A stretch of 64,000 nucleotides of DNA from Lota lota (GCA_026745465.1 JACYXH010000856.1:114533-178532); one strand, 5' to 3'; positions 33,965 through 47,010 are shown, numbered from the stretch's first letter. Translations and numbers: made by a program. Notes: a model not told the origin generated them from the sequence alone.

Positions 33965-34609
33965 TGTGATTTAAATATAAGGACATTCAGAGGATTTATG
34001 TCATGTCCTTCTTTTCATTTTGAGTAGCATCAAGACAAACGAATCACTTAAATATCAAATGCAACGTTCAATTTACCACACTGGTCAGAAAAGCACAATA
34101 TATTAAACATTAAACTAACGTTGTATTTCTCTATAGTCAAATGAGTTTGTAACATGTAATTGATAAGCGTTACACGGAACCGTTTCCCAAGATTAAATCA
34201 TTTAATATACCAGTAACATAAAGACAATATAAACGGTAGTAAACTGTAGGCCTACCTTATCTATTCCGTGATTAAAATGTGTTCCGCCCCAGACAGTATA
34301 AAGTTATTAAAGTATAAATGCAAGGGAAGAAAATGAGGTTAAAGTGTTCCTAAATCAAGTAAATCAGGTAAAAGTGATTAAAAGTGGATTTAGAGAAAGA
34401 TTGAGTTAAGGGCTCCTCACTGAGAAAGACACAAGTTCAAATGAGGAAGCAGACTTGAACAATGAGGAAGATACAGCACTGTGACGCATTGGGAAGTCCA
34501 GACAGCCAATCACAGCCTCGGATAACTCACAGGAATCGCCCTCTCTCAGCAAACTTGCATTTTTTCTGGGAAATCAAAGGTTTCAGACACGTGCATTCAT
34601 GCACATGCA

Positions 34610-34610
<1 letters not shown>
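33965..34610 (+). repeat. Direct duplication, copy 2
   Basis: Homologous to 31790-32310. The junction TATAAGGACATTC is continuous here, showing the pre-insertion state of the Tc1 site in copy 1. Confidence 0.85.
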
Positions 34611-34655
<45 letters not shown>

Positions 34656-34662
34656 ACTCACA
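34611..34662 (+). repeat. C homopolymer (about 30) joined to (CA)n
   Basis: A run of about 30 C followed by CACACA repeats, likely unstable in sequencing. Confidence 0.95.
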
Positions 34663-35412
34663 CTGTGGCGACCATATCAAGAAACGCATCAAACAGCACA
34701 GAAGGCACCCATTTTAGTGGAGGGATTTAGGGAGATTGAGAGAACAGAGATAGTGCATAAGAGAATGGTAGAAGGGGTGATTACAATACTGGCATTAAAT
34801 AAATGTGGCATTATGCAATAAATAAATGTGGCATTATGAAATAAATCTGGCATTATGAAATAAATGTGACATTAAATAAATGTGGCATTACGAAGTAACT
34901 AAATGTGGCATTATGAAATCAATATGGCATTAAATAAATCAATGTGATTTTTAAATAAATGGGGCATTATGAAATAAATGTGGCATTTAATAAATAAACG
35001 TGGTATAATTTAAAAAAGTCCCCTGAAATAAATAAATGTGGCATTAAATAAATAAATGTAGTATTTTGAAATAAGTCCCCTGACACTATATAAAAAATAC
35101 GGACTATATAGAGTATGTCTGTTTTTAAAATTCATCTGTATTGTTGAGAACTCTTCTATTAAACCTTCATTGCCCTTTATAACTAGGCTTATTTAGTTAT
35201 AGGAACCAACGCATGATAAAGAATGAAGCTCCAGCCCCGATCCAATATACAACAAAAGAAGAAGAAGTGAGAACAGATCTGTTTATTGCCGCTACGCTCG
35301 CTGCAGGAACTCCCCCCGGCGTGCACGCGCACAGTGCACACACGAGCAGCAGAGCTATGAGAGCAGCAGACAGCGGATTCAGTCAGAGTAGGAAGTAGAG
35401 GAAGTAGCGCTC
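34663..35412. other. AT-rich short repeats and a GC-rich patch
   Basis: 34795-35080 is a degenerate array of AAATAAATGTGGCATTATG. 35325-35400 (ACACGAGCAGCAGAGCTATG) recurs in reverse at 58670-58740, next to another (CA)n. Confidence 0.6.
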
Positions 35413-35417
35413 CGTGT

Positions 35418-35461
<44 letters not shown>

Positions 35462-35480
35462 TTGTGTGTGTGTGTGTATA

Positions 35481-35517
<37 letters not shown>

Positions 35518-35544
35518 GTGTGTTTGTGTGTGTGCGTGTGTGTG
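35413..35544 (+). repeat. (GT)n compound microsatellite
   Basis: GT units with occasional TT, TA and GC interruptions. Confidence 0.95.
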
Positions 35545-35584
35545 CATTATATCAGCAAAACGATAATCACCACAATATAAAAAA

Positions 35585-36010
35585 ATACTGATGACTAAAT
35601 ACATGAACATAGTTGTTTCCAGGCCTACAGTTTGTTAAATGCCAACACTGCTGTATTATGCAGTTATGTCTGTTTCATTCAGCTCTAGCTAGTACCGTGG
35701 AGAATGAAGCTATAGGCCTACATGACTCATTTAAACGTCTTGAGAATAATAAACCAATTGATTTAATACAAGGTCCCTTTTTAAACACTACAAAAAGGTG
35801 CACCGTAGCACCATCTGCTGGTTAGATGACGTCAGTGCAACTGGCTGACCTGAAAAACATGAACCCTACGTCATCACCATTGATTTATGTGTTGAGATGG
35901 TCCTGGCAGTTTTTAAATCACCTTGAAGGTCATTTCATGTCCCTCTCATACGAGTGATCCTCTCAAATATAGAGTAGGCCTACACTACATAACAGAATAT
36001 TGAGATTGGC
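35585..36010 (+). repeat. Segmental duplication, copy 1
   Basis: Nearly identical to 47520-47945 in the same orientation (shared GTGCACNGTAGCACCATCTG). This is a direct pair although one member lies inside the inverted right arm. No exon recognised. Confidence 0.85.
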
Positions 36011-36573
36011 TCCACAATATTCAAAACAATATCACTTGAGTAAAAGTATTCATCAGATAATGACTTGAGGAAGAGTAAGAAAGTATCTAGTGAAAAAACT
36101 ACTCAAGTACTGAGTTATTTCAAACCAAATGATTTATTTTTGTAATAAGCAGAGCATGATGAACGTATATAGACAAATATTACACTGTATATGCTTGTCT
36201 AATAGACATTAACAACACATAAAATAGCATGTATCCCTTCAAATTAAACACACAATAACACATTCAATCTTTACAAAATAACATGAATGAAGGCAAATAC
36301 AGACACAACAAATCTCTCTCTCTCAGACTTGAGTAGGAGTGAAAAGTATGTTACAATAAAACTACTCTTAAAAGTAATCTATTCTAAAAGTTACTGAAGT
36401 ACATGAAAGAGTAAATATAGCCTCTGCGTGTATTTATATGTTTGTAACAAATTTGTTTTAGTCTGTGTGTGTACTGTGCACGTGTACTGTATGTGTACTG
36501 TGTGTGTGTGTACTATGCGTGTGTGTGTGCGCGTACTATGCGTGTATATGTACTATGCGTGTGTGTGTGTGTA
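36011..36573. other. 3' region of the middle TRIM copy
   Basis: 36050-36320 matches 18660-18900 and, in reverse, 45890-46070, including the conserved minus-strand AATAAATCATTTGG. A GT/TACTATGCGTGTG microsatellite lies at 36460-36700 and overlaps the end of the B30.2 frame. Confidence 0.6.
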
Positions 36574-38696
36574 CTATGCGTTTGTGTGTGTGTACTGTGT
36601 GTGTGTACTATGTGTGTGTGTGCGTGTATGTGTGTATATGTACAATGTGTGTGTGTGCACTATGTGTTTGTGTGTGTGCGCGCATGTCCGCCTGCCCACC
36701 CGCCGGAGCGCGTGCGTGTGTTTTTTTTCTTCATCTGACAGAGACACTGAGGCACCATCCCATAACCCAAACCCAGGGAGGAGGTCCTCCTGGGTGAAGG
36801 TGGACTGGAAGGTGTGGATGTGTGTCAGTGTGTCTGAGGACCCTCCTACATCTGGGGACACTCTGTAGAAGGACAGAGTGCCAGCAGGCTGGTCCAGATA
36901 CACTCCTACTCTGTTAGAGCCAGCGGGGGGGAGACGTATGTCTGTTCTACTACCATTGTACCAGGCATAGTAAACACCATCATTACAATGAAGACTCCAG
37001 GACTTGTTGTTCCCTCCAAGCCTGCTGTCGTCACCCCATCCTCTCCTTGTGATTCCTCTGTATGTCACTCCTATAACAACACCTCCTTTCCACTCTACCT
37101 CCCAGTAACAGCGGCCAGTCAGAGCCTCTCTACACAACACCTGGTCCCAGTAGTCAAATCTCTCTGGGTGATCAGGATACGACTGGTCCTCTCTATCCCG
37201 CGTCACCTTTCTGTTGTCCTCAGACAGAGAGAGTCGTCTGTGGGCTGTGTTTGGGTCCAGTGTTAGTTCACAGGCATCTGATGGGAGAACAAGACATGAT
37301 TAGCTGCTGAATCAATCTTCATCATGTTCATCATAATCATCACTAGTACTGTTGTCTTGCATACTTATTCCTGTCCTTTTTCACATGCCCTCTTCTCTAC
37401 AAACTAACGTAGAAAGACAAAATCATATCGTATGATAGGTACTATAGTGGACTAGTGTACTATAGCTTTAGAAATTGTGCATATTGTTTAAGATAATTAA
37501 AGTTAAACTTAACAGCAAATCCCATGTATGTGAGTGGCTGTGAGTGGTTTGTTACATTTCAGTTTAAAAAGAGACCATTGACTTGTGTTCACAGGGGGAA
37601 GGCGGGCCACATATACATACAATATTCTTCTACACTTACTTGAAATAATAAAAAAAATTTTTTTTATATTTTAACAATATTGGATTATTTAATGTACATT
37701 TGACAGCCCTAAATCAAACTAAACAGACACTTACACTTCTTTAGAGCTGATCTCAGGTCAGGCAGTTTCTTCATCTCCATGTTCAGTGTCTTCTCCAGCT
37801 GATCCAGGGATCTCCTCAAGGTCCCTATGTATGACGGAGGACGGACCTCCACCGTTGTCCAGTCCCTGGTGGGTGGAGGATTCTTCAGGGATCTGAAGGT
37901 CTGGAGGAAGTGGAGGTGGTCTTCAGTGCGTGAGAGCTGCTTCACCTCTGTGCTTCTATTGGTCAGATCTATTATTTCCTGCTCCATTGAGGACCTGCAC
38001 ACCATCGGCTATCTCTCTGTCGGCATCTGCTTTGCTGCGATCTATTGTGTCTTTGATCTCCTGAATCTTTCTATGTATATCCTGGATCATCTGATGAACT
38101 TCAGACTCCATCTTCCCCAGCTGGGCCGCCTTTACCTCATATTCCTCCTTTAGAGGTACAACAGGATGGGACTTGTGGTCTGTCTCTGTGCAGAACAGAC
38201 ACACACACACCTGCTCAGTCTGGCAGAAGAGCTCCAGAATTAGGTCGTGTTTCTTACACATCCTGTCTTCCAGACGGTCCATAGGCTCGACCAGCCGATG
38301 TCTCTTCAGGACTGCGACTCTCTGATGTGGCTCCAGGTGGGTTTGGCAGTAAGAGGTAAAACACACTAGGCAGGACTTCACAGCCTTCAGCTGGGTCCCA
38401 GTACAGACGTCACAGGGAACTTCTCCTGGTTCAACACAAGGCTGCTCTTTGACACGTACAGAACTTCTAAACCGATCAACCATCTCTGATATGAAGGTAT
38501 TGACCTGTACATCAGGTCTTGTGAGGTAAAGCTCGTTGCAAACAGGACATTTGTACTGGACTTGGTCATCCCAGAACGTTGTAATACAGGTTCTACAGAA
38601 GTTGTGTCCACATGGTGTGGAAACTGGGCTGTTGAACACATCCAGACAGATGGAACATGAAAAGTCCTCTTCAGACCAGGAAGTGTTGGACGCCAT
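36574..38696 (-). pseudogene. Damaged TRIM: intact RING/B-box, broken coiled coil, B30.2 running into a microsatellite
   Basis: Exon 1 (38696-37735) keeps a complete RING (CSICLDVF... CPVC) and both B-boxes. Compared with the copy at 26172-27240 it has lost about 104 bases in the coiled coil near 37986. That shifts the frame, so the rest of the exon (38005-37735) is in another frame. The donor AAGT|GTAAGT is kept. Exon 2 (37277-36574) has a TRIM16-like B30.2 (CELTLDPNTAH, CYWEVE, VGVYLDQPAGTLSFY). Its normal end CRL-stop is gone, and the frame continues through the GT-rich repeat, adding about 50 His/Thr-rich residues. The intron is only about 460 bases. The first exon alone could still give a short RING/B-box protein. 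An assembly error in the coiled coil is possible but less likely. Confidence 0.75.
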
Positions 38697-39404
38697 TCCT
38701 AGAAGAGATTATTTAAAAAAGATTATGTTAAAAACAAAGACATTCATTTTCTAATGGTAAAACAACAGTTTATAACTAGGTATAATGCATCTATATTCAT
38801 ACATGCGTTGTTATTACAAGCAGAGCCCTTCATCCAACAGGTCGGTACAACATCAATCCCAACATGTGCCTCCTGCTCCGTATGGACACACACGTCGCTA
38901 TGGACTCTCACACCGCTACCAACGCGGACAAAGAGCCCGCTGCCCTCACGCATGCGTCCTCCCTATGAAGACTGATAGTTTAATAGCTGCGCATGCGTCC
39001 TCCTCATGAAGACTCATACTTTAATGGCTGCGCTTGTGTCCTCCTCATGAAGATCGATACTTTAATAGCAGTGAAACCAACGTTACAATTCCATTGTTGT
39101 CCCACCACGTCGGATTCAACCAACACATCCAGAGCTGCGCTCCAAACAGCACGTGACGACTGAAATTTTGTAAGCAGGAAGGGACGATCGCCCCAGAGCT
39201 ATTTAGAGAGAGTTACGACAACGGAAGTTAAAATGTGGTTCAGGGAGACTTCAGATAGTTCCCGGAAGTGTTAGGCGAGCCGTTTAAAACTGAATAGAAT
39301 GTGTAGATCTAGAGACAGAACAGCGATTTCTGGTAATTACGATAAATGCATTGATTTACAATATGTATATGGCACACTGACATGTGTATATTGTAATTGA
39401 TTGA
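38697..39404. other. TRIM 5' flank joined to the right arm
   Basis: 38735-39150 matches 6640-7060 and 39195-39390 matches 8459-8680. It has the same GCATGCGTCCTCCT motif repeats. The inverted arm begins abruptly at about 39405, marking a junction. Confidence 0.65.
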
Positions 39405-40374
39405 TTAAAGAGAAACTGAAATCCACAGAGAGAGAAGCTGAAGGCCTCATCAAAGAGCTGGAGCAAGAAATAAAAGATCTGACCAATAGAAGCTCAGAGG
39501 TGAAGCAGCTCTCACAGACTGAAGACCACCTCCACTTCCTCCAGACCTTCAGATCCCTGAAGAATCCTCCACCCACCAGGGACTGGACAACGGTGGAGGT
39601 CCGTCCTCCGTCATACATAGGGACCTTGAGGAGATCCCTGGATCAACTGGAGAAGACACTGAACATGGAGATGAAGAAGCTGCCTGACCTGAGATCAGCT
39701 CTAAAGAAGTGTAAGTGTCTGTTTAGTTTAATTTAGGGCTGTCAAATGTACATTCAATATTCCAATATTCTTATTATATCTATATCTATCATATATCTAT
39801 ATATATATATATATATAGATAGATATATATATATACTGTATATATTCTTTTTACATTAGGACCAAATTGAACACGAAACTAGAAAATGCATTTCCTGAAG
39901 AAAATGTGATGAGTGCTGCAGTGTACAAGTGTTTAAGACACATTGAAAAGTTAAATAGTAAAAAGTTAAATAAAATATTTGAACAGAGTTTAAAATCTGA
40001 ATTGAGTAAGTGTAATAATGTAAACATACTAACCATTAAAAATGTTCAAATAGTTGGACTATAAGAGTTAAAACAAATAGCTAAACTAAAATGATTAAGC
40101 TTGAAATGTTTGAATCAAGTCAGTGTAACAGTCAAGGAAGAAAAATAATAATAGTGTGTGTGTGTGTGTGGCATTACTACATTAGCTTATGGCTTAGTCT
40201 CTTTAATGACACATGCCACTGGAATATCTGTTAATGGTGGTTTAATGCGATTTAACATGATTTGATAACACAGGTAAGATGTTATCATTCGTGGTTGTAA
40301 CTTTACAATTTGACTTAACAATGAAAGCTCGAACACCAGCGGCGCCATACAGCCGCGCTATTACTTCACAGAGC

Positions 40375-41330
40375 CCTTACCACTCATTATATTAAACACA
40401 GAACAAGACCTAAAATCATCACAGAGCACTTACCACTCCTTATATTAAACACAGAACAAGACCTAAAGTCATCACAGAGCACTTACCACTCCTTATATTA
40501 AACAGAACACCTAAAATCATCACAGAGCCATTACCACTCATTATATTAAACACAGAACAAGACCTAAAATCATCACAGAGCCATTACCACTCATTATATT
40601 AAACACAGAACAAGACCTAAAATAATCACTGTTAGGGTACAGAGCTAGGACCCAAACGCGAGACACCAAGACAGAGATGGAGTGGGGTCGAAAGGGATTT
40701 ATTTACAGCAAAGACAAGGGCTAGGCAGGTGGATAGTCAGGCAAGCAGGGGTTCGTTGGCAGGCAGATGGCAGTAGGTCGATGAACGTAGTCAGGCGAGT
40801 GGTCGTTTAGCAGGGAAGGCAGTCAGACGAGTGAAGGCTGGAGACGGGATTGAACCGGGAGGACTAGAGGAGAAGGACACGCGGGTTAGACAGGCAAGGA
40901 CTGGGTAACTAGAACTAGAACTAAACTAGAACTAGAACTAGAACTAGAACTAGAACTAGAACACTGGAACGAGGTACTGACTTAGAAAAGTGTAACAACG
41001 AACTGGCGCCGGCTGCTTGGTGAGGAGGGAAGAAGTAGGGTGCGTTGATTGTAGATTGGAGACCGGTGTGTAGAGCGGAGTGCACGAGGGTAATTGGTGA
41101 CGGAAAGGTAAACAAAGGCACGTGGGGAAGTGACAGCCGGCGCCACTAGGTGGTGGCAGAGGGTCACGTTACAATCACAGAGCCATTACCACTCATTATA
41201 TTAAACAGAACACCTAAAACCATCACAGAGCCATTACCGCTCATTATACTAAACACAGAACAAGACCTAAAATCGTCAAAGAGCCATTACCGCTCATTAT
41301 ATTAAACACAGAACAACAGCTCATATTTCT
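40375..41330 (+). repeat. 53-bp minisatellite, right arm, split by a solo LTR
   Basis: About five units lie before and three after the insertion at 40630-41173. The left arm has about three in total. Confidence 0.9.
40630..41173 (-). mobile_element. Solo LTR, 544 bp, right arm only
   Basis: It starts TGTTAGGGTAC and ends CACGTTACA, with a perfect 5-base target duplication ATCAC (40625-40629 and 41174-41178), and has no internal region. On the minus strand it ends with CGTTTGGGTCC...CTAACA, like teleost Ty3/Gypsy-type LTRs. It includes an (AACTAG)n run at about 40910-40962. Its absence from the left arm dates it after the duplication. Confidence 0.8.
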
Positions 41331-42519
41331 TCACCAGAAACATACCATACCAAACCCAAAACCGTGATATGAACAGAACCGTGAATTTTGTGAACCGTTC
41401 CACCCTTAGTTTTTGTAGATTGCATGACGTGAAAATTTACGTTTTTAAGTACATTAGCATTTAGCTTCTACCGGAAGCAGACAACCAGCCATGTATGAAG
41501 AACCTGGCCTCAAACCATGGACTCGTTCTCCAAAACGATAACTGACTTTTATAAATTGGACACGATCAGGATCAGCAGAAGTAGACGAACGTGAGAATGT
41601 TCAATGTGTGTCTGTCCCTTCAAGTATGTGAGTTTATTCGCAAGGTTAAAAACGGCGTTAAAGATGAGACTTTTCTAATATAAACGGGGGTCGCCACAAA
41701 CAAACGCCTGATGCTCAACAAGTATATTCCCAATCGATTAACCGTTGTGGCGCCAGTGAAACAAGAAATACCCGAACAGTTAAAGCGGTATGTTGAGTTT
41801 CTAGGTTAAATATTGACGTTGTAAGGCTCGGCGACGTCCGAAATGGTTAGCTTTTGTGATAGCCACCTTGGGCTAGAGCGCGGTGATGTCATCACGCTCT
41901 AGCAGGGCTCAGCGGAAGTCAAGGAGACCAACTGAAAATATACTAAGCATGTTTAAAACTAAAACTGTTGAATGTCAACAAGTATAAATGATATCTAAAC
42001 TCTGTTTAAAGATCAAAGCGTAATGATTTTGTAAAATGTTTGACTGAAGATTAAAGGTTAGAAATTTGCCGAGATGCAAAGTCTGAAGTAGTTGAAGTCT
42101 CAAAGACTGGACATTGACTTATATTATAAAATATTATTTTAAAAGTTAAATAATAAATAAAAAATGTAATGATTCCAATCAAAGATGAACATTTTCAAAT
42201 TGGAATAGAGTCTCTAGGTGAAAACCTTTGTCAGATCCCAAAATTTGTTGAGAATAATAAAGAATAATAATATATTCTAATAATAACGATAACATGTAGT
42301 AGGGCTGTACCATATATGGTTTCAGCATTGTCATTGTGATGTGCGCATACACAATAGTCTCATGGCAGGACCATGTGATCTCTGACTGTTTCACTGCTAG
42401 ATGCAAAAGGAAAACTCAGTTCTCATTTTCCATGACTAATCTAGAAGGAGGCCTGCCTTCTAAACAAATGATATACACTATTGCTTCTAAAAAACATAGC
42501 CATCGTACAATTCCTGAAG
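41331..42519. other. TRIM intron, right arm
   Basis: Mirrors 24190-25380. No exon. Confidence 0.6.
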
Positions 42520-43275
42520 AAATTATACTTGCACTGCCACTACATGCTTATGTGTGTGTGTATATTCATATGTTTGTTTATGTATGTGTAGGTATGTTTA
42601 CGTACATGTACGTATGTATGTTTACATATGTGTAGGTATGTGTACATATGTAAACATACGCATCTGTATGTTTCCATATGTATGAGTATGCACACGTATG
42701 TAAATGTACTTATGTATATGTATGTGTACGCATGTGTTTGAATGTGTATGTATGTTTGTGAATGTATCAGTGTGTATGCGTATGTATACTATGTATGTGT
42801 ACGTATTTGTACAAACCTATGAGTATGTACGTATGAATATGTAGGTATGAGCATGTACAGTATATGTATGTTTAGCTATGTGCATGTATGTATACGTATG
42901 TATGTGTACTTATGTTTATGTGTGTGTACTTATGTCTATATCTGTGTACTTATGTATATATGTATGTGTACTTATTTATGTGTACTTATGTACACTTATG
43001 TATGTGTACTTATGTATACATATGTGTGTGTACTTATGTATACGTATGCCTGAGTAGGTATACGTATGTTTAGCTATGTGTATGTTTGTATACGTATGTA
43101 TGTGTACTTATGTTTATATATGTTTGTGTATGTACGCATGTATGTATGAGTATGCATATGTATGTATAATACGTATGTGTACGTGTACTTATGTATATGT
43201 ATGTGTATGTGTACTTATGTACATGTATGTATGAATACATGTCTATGTATATATAGTGTGTACGTGTATGTATGA
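42520..43275 (+). repeat. GTAT/ATGTAC-rich low-complexity DNA, right arm
   Basis: Reverse-complement partner of 23348-24110. Confidence 0.9.
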
Positions 43276-43741
43276 TGTTGTTATTTTAAAAGGCAAGACG
43301 ATGTTGAACTTGGAAACCCGGTAAAAAGAAGCAAAGATGCAAGTCAAATTAACAATGCGGTATGGAGTTTTATTCATATACCAATATAGAACACAAAAAT
43401 GTCAAATCTCGATACTCGCTGCTATCTCTACAGCGCTCTGTATTCTTGTCGATATGCCCACCCCTTAAAGGTGTGGACCCGCGAGAGAACACCGGAGAAA
43501 GAGGTAGAGACCTCTGCGACAATGGGTTATATCTTCAGGGTTCTCAGCTGGGGGTCTTTGTCGAGAGGGGGATGTTTTAGTGTTCCATGGGCACTACTCC
43601 GTTGGGGGAATGCAACGGTATCTCTGGCCGCATACTATAGCAGATTTACATAAGGCCGCACTTCACAGGGTGTCGTTCGTTTCGGTAGAAGTGTCAGGTT
43701 ACATTTCGGCAGACATCAAGTTGCGTGTTTCTTCTACAACA
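43276..43741 (+). mobile_element. Solo LTR, 466 bp, right-arm copy
   Basis: Ends TGTTGT...ACAACA, with a perfect 4-base duplication ATGA on both sides. Same length as the left copy, and I count about nine base differences by eye, or about 2%. Solo, with no internal region. Confidence 0.85.
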
Positions 43742-44415
43742 ATGAGTACATGTCTATGTATATATAGTATCTACGTGTATGTATGAGTACATGTCTATGT
43801 ATATATAGTATGTACGTGTATGTATAAGTACATCTCTATGTATATATAGTATGTACGTGTATGTATGAGTACATGTCTATGTATATATAGTATGTACGTG
43901 TATGTATAAGTACATGTCTATGTATATATAGTATGTACGTGTATGTATAAGTACATGTCTATGTATATATAGTATCTACGTGTATGAGTACATGTCTATG
44001 TATATATAGTATGTACGTGTATGTATGAGTACATGTCTATGTATATATAGTATGTATGAGTACATGTCTATGTATATATAGTATGTATGTGTATGTATGA
44101 GTACATGTCTATGTATATATAGTATGTACGTGTATGTATGAGTACATGTCTATGTATATATAATATGAACGTGTATGTATGAGTACATGTCTATGTATAT
44201 ATAGTATGAACGTGTATGTATGAGTACATGTCTATGTATATATAGTATGTATGAGTACATGTCTATGTATATATAGTATGTATGTGTATGTATGAGTACA
44301 TGTCTATGTATATATAGTATGTACGAGTATGTATGAGTACATGTCTATGTATATATAGTATGTATGAGTACATGTCTATGTATATATGGTATGTATGTGT
44401 ATGTATGAGTACATG
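43742..44415 (+). repeat. Minisatellite, about 41-bp unit, right arm
   Basis: Reverse-complement partner of 22190-22881, with a similar copy number. Confidence 0.93.
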
Positions 44416-45369
44416 TATGATATGTGTATGTAGTGTAAATATTGAGGGAGTAAATAGTTTATACATGTTCCTTGGTTTCAATGTGTTGACTGGGACAGCC
44501 ACTCACACACACATGGGATTTGCTATTAACTTTAACTTTAATTATCTTAAAAACAACGTGTACTATTACTATACTAAATATATAGCACATGATTCCACTA
44601 TAGTGCTTTTTTTATATGATCATATATACATTTTTTGTCTTTCTATGTTAATGTTTGAAGAGTAGATAGCGACCATAAAAAGTGTCAGAAAGAGAATAAA
44701 AAGAAGTTTGCAAGAGAACAGTACTAGTGATGATGATGATGATGAAGAACGGTTCAGCAGCTAATCATGTCTTGTTCTCCCATCAGATGCCTGTGAACTC
44801 ACACTGGACCCAAACACAGTCCACAGACTACTCTCTCTGTCTGAGGACAACAGAAAGGTGACGCTGGTTAGAGAGGACCAGTCGTATCCTGATCACCCAG
44901 AGAGATTTGACTCCCATCACCAGGTGTTGTGTAGAGAGCCTCTGACTGGCCGCTGTTACTGGGAGGTAGAGAGGGAAGGACAAGTTTTTATAGGAGTGAC
45001 ATACAGAGGAATCACAAGGAGAGGAGGGGGGGGGTGACAGCTGGCTTGGAGGGAACAACAAGTCCTGGAGTCTTCTTTGTAATGATGGTGTTTACATTGC
45101 CTGGTACAACGGTAGTAGAACAGTCATACGTCTCCCCCCCGCTGGCTCTAACAGAGTAGGAGTGTATCTGGACCGGACTGCTGGCACTCTGTCCTTCTAC
45201 AGAGTGTCCCCAGATGTAGGAGGGTCCTCAGACACACTGACACACATCCACACCTTCCAGGCCACCTTCACCCAGGAGGAGCTCCTCCCTGGGTTTTGGT
45301 TAAGGGGTGCCTCAGTGTCTCTGTGTCGGATGTAGAAAAATAGAAATGCGGCGGGCGGGCCGTGTGTGT

Positions 45370-45685
45370 GTTTCTTTTTTTCACACACACATAGGACACA
45401 CACAAACACACATAGTACACACACACACACACATAGTACACACACATACACACACATAGTACACACACACACACATAGTACACACACACATAGTACACGC
45501 ACACACATAGCACACGCACATAGTACACGCACATAGTACACGCACACATAGCACACACAAATAGTACACACACATAACACACACATGGCACACACACATA
45601 GTACACACACATAGTATACACACATAGCACATGCACATAGTACACACGCACATAGTACACACACATAGTACACACACATAATTAC
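45370..45685 (+). repeat. (CA)n-CATAGTACA compound microsatellite
   Basis: Long CA tracts broken by ATAGTA, placed just after the B30.2 stop as at 36460-36700. The frames here (Cys/Val-Tyr repeats) are artefacts. Confidence 0.95.
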
Positions 45686-46669
45686 ACGAAGAAGTTATAT
45701 TTTCTCTTTCATTTACTTCAATAATCTTTTACATTTTTTAATGTAACATATTGTTTGCTTTTACTCAAGTCTGTTTGTGAATTAAAAATGGAGGCGAGAG
45801 AGAGATTTATTGTTGCTGTATTTTCCTTATTTCCTTATTTTGTAAAGATTTAATGTCTGTGTTTTATTTGAAGGGTTACATGGCTATTTTATGTGTTGTT
45901 AATGTCTATTAGACAAGCATATACAATGTAATATTTGTCTATTTACGTTCATCTTGCTCTGCTTATTACAACAATAAATCATTTGGTATGAAGTAACTCA
46001 GTACTTGAGTAATCTTTTCACTAGATACTTTCTTACTCTTCCTCAAGTCACTATCTGATGACTACTTTTACTTCTACTTGAGTTATTATTACTTTAAATA
46101 TATACTTGTTATATATAAAAGTAGGCTGTTATAAATAAGAGGTTATTGACAGTGCTCATTATTCTATATAATTATATTACCTACAATTCTTATCATTACC
46201 AATATAAACCCTTATCTTGTTCCGTCTTAGTATGTCTTCTATGATCTTAAACTTAGTAACCTATGCTATTTAGTCAACGTTACTAGAATAATCACATAAT
46301 GCAGAAAGAAACCCGTTCCACGCTGCTCTGAACTCCGGTCCGGTTCTTTCCGGGATGTCTACGGGCCCTTTCGGAGGCCCCGTGACGTCACAACGTCAGC
46401 TCCATCTGGGGAGCGGTTATTGTTGGGGTCCGAGAAGGTTCATGAAGCTTCTGGGACACTTGTAGGATAAGGCCACGGTGTGTGGTGCGTTTCATATCCA
46501 ACATCGCTCATGATGACGCTCCCACTCTGCGACTGTAAAAAAAAGAGCATCACAAAGTGGCCGTGGGTCGTAACCATGGGGATAAAATCTCCCCCCCCTC
46601 CCCATCTCCCTCCCTCCCCCTACCCCCCGCTGAGTGTTCTCAGCCCAAATCGTACTGTGGTGAACAGAG
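45686..46669. other. TRIM 3' region and non-coding DNA, right arm
   Basis: Contains AATAAATCATTTGG at about 45973, the likely poly(A) signal, and mirrors 18232-18860. Confidence 0.55.
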
Positions 46670-46969
46670 TCTACTTCCGGGTCGGACGTGGTGAACGACT
46701 AATGCGACACACCTGGTTCATACGGCGAGAGGGGGCGTGGCCCGTGGGGGCGGAGAGACAGTTCACTCAGCGTCAACACGACGCTCCGCGCGGTGCGGAG
46801 GCTGACTGGACTGCGGAGGCTGACGGAGCGGAAGGCTCCAGACTCTTCACGAGGGAACATGGACAGCGAGCGGTGCGAGCGGAAGTGCCGTGTGTCCGGA
46901 CCTGTACAGCTCACGGCTCCTCCCTCCTCGAGCGACACTCCCCGGTGAAGGGCTCTCCTGCCCATACAG

Positions 46970-46975
<6 letters not shown>
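46670..46975. promoter_or_regulatory. CpG-rich island, right-arm copy
   Basis: Conserved mirror of 17760-18065, with one GGGGCGTGGCC box where the left has two, and ACTTCCGG at about 46673. A partial third copy of the neighbouring segment occurs at 56100-56200. Confidence 0.4.

Positions 46976-47010
<35 letters not shown>

Larger units (their letters stand above)
39405..45335 (+). pseudogene. Right-arm TRIM remnant: coiled coil plus frameshifted B30.2
   Basis: Exon 1 survives only as its last part (39405-39710, KEKLKSTEREAEGLIKELEQ and on to RSALKK, with donor GTAAGT). RING and B-boxes are missing because the arm junction cuts the exon. Exon 2 (44787-45335) keeps the acceptor CATCAG|ATGCC and starts CELTLDPNTVH. 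A nine-G run at 45025-45033 (five in the left copy), with an adjacent 3-base loss, shifts the frame to an immediate TGA. The rest resumes in another frame and ends CRM-stop. The intron is 5.1 kb and mirrors the left copy with a minisatellite, two solo LTRs and the CATA tract. A homopolymer sequencing error could explain the shift but not the missing 5' half. Confidence 0.8.

Noticed and set aside
45197-45679. Cys/Val/Tyr repeat protein
   Set aside because: Translation of a CA/CATAGTA microsatellite.
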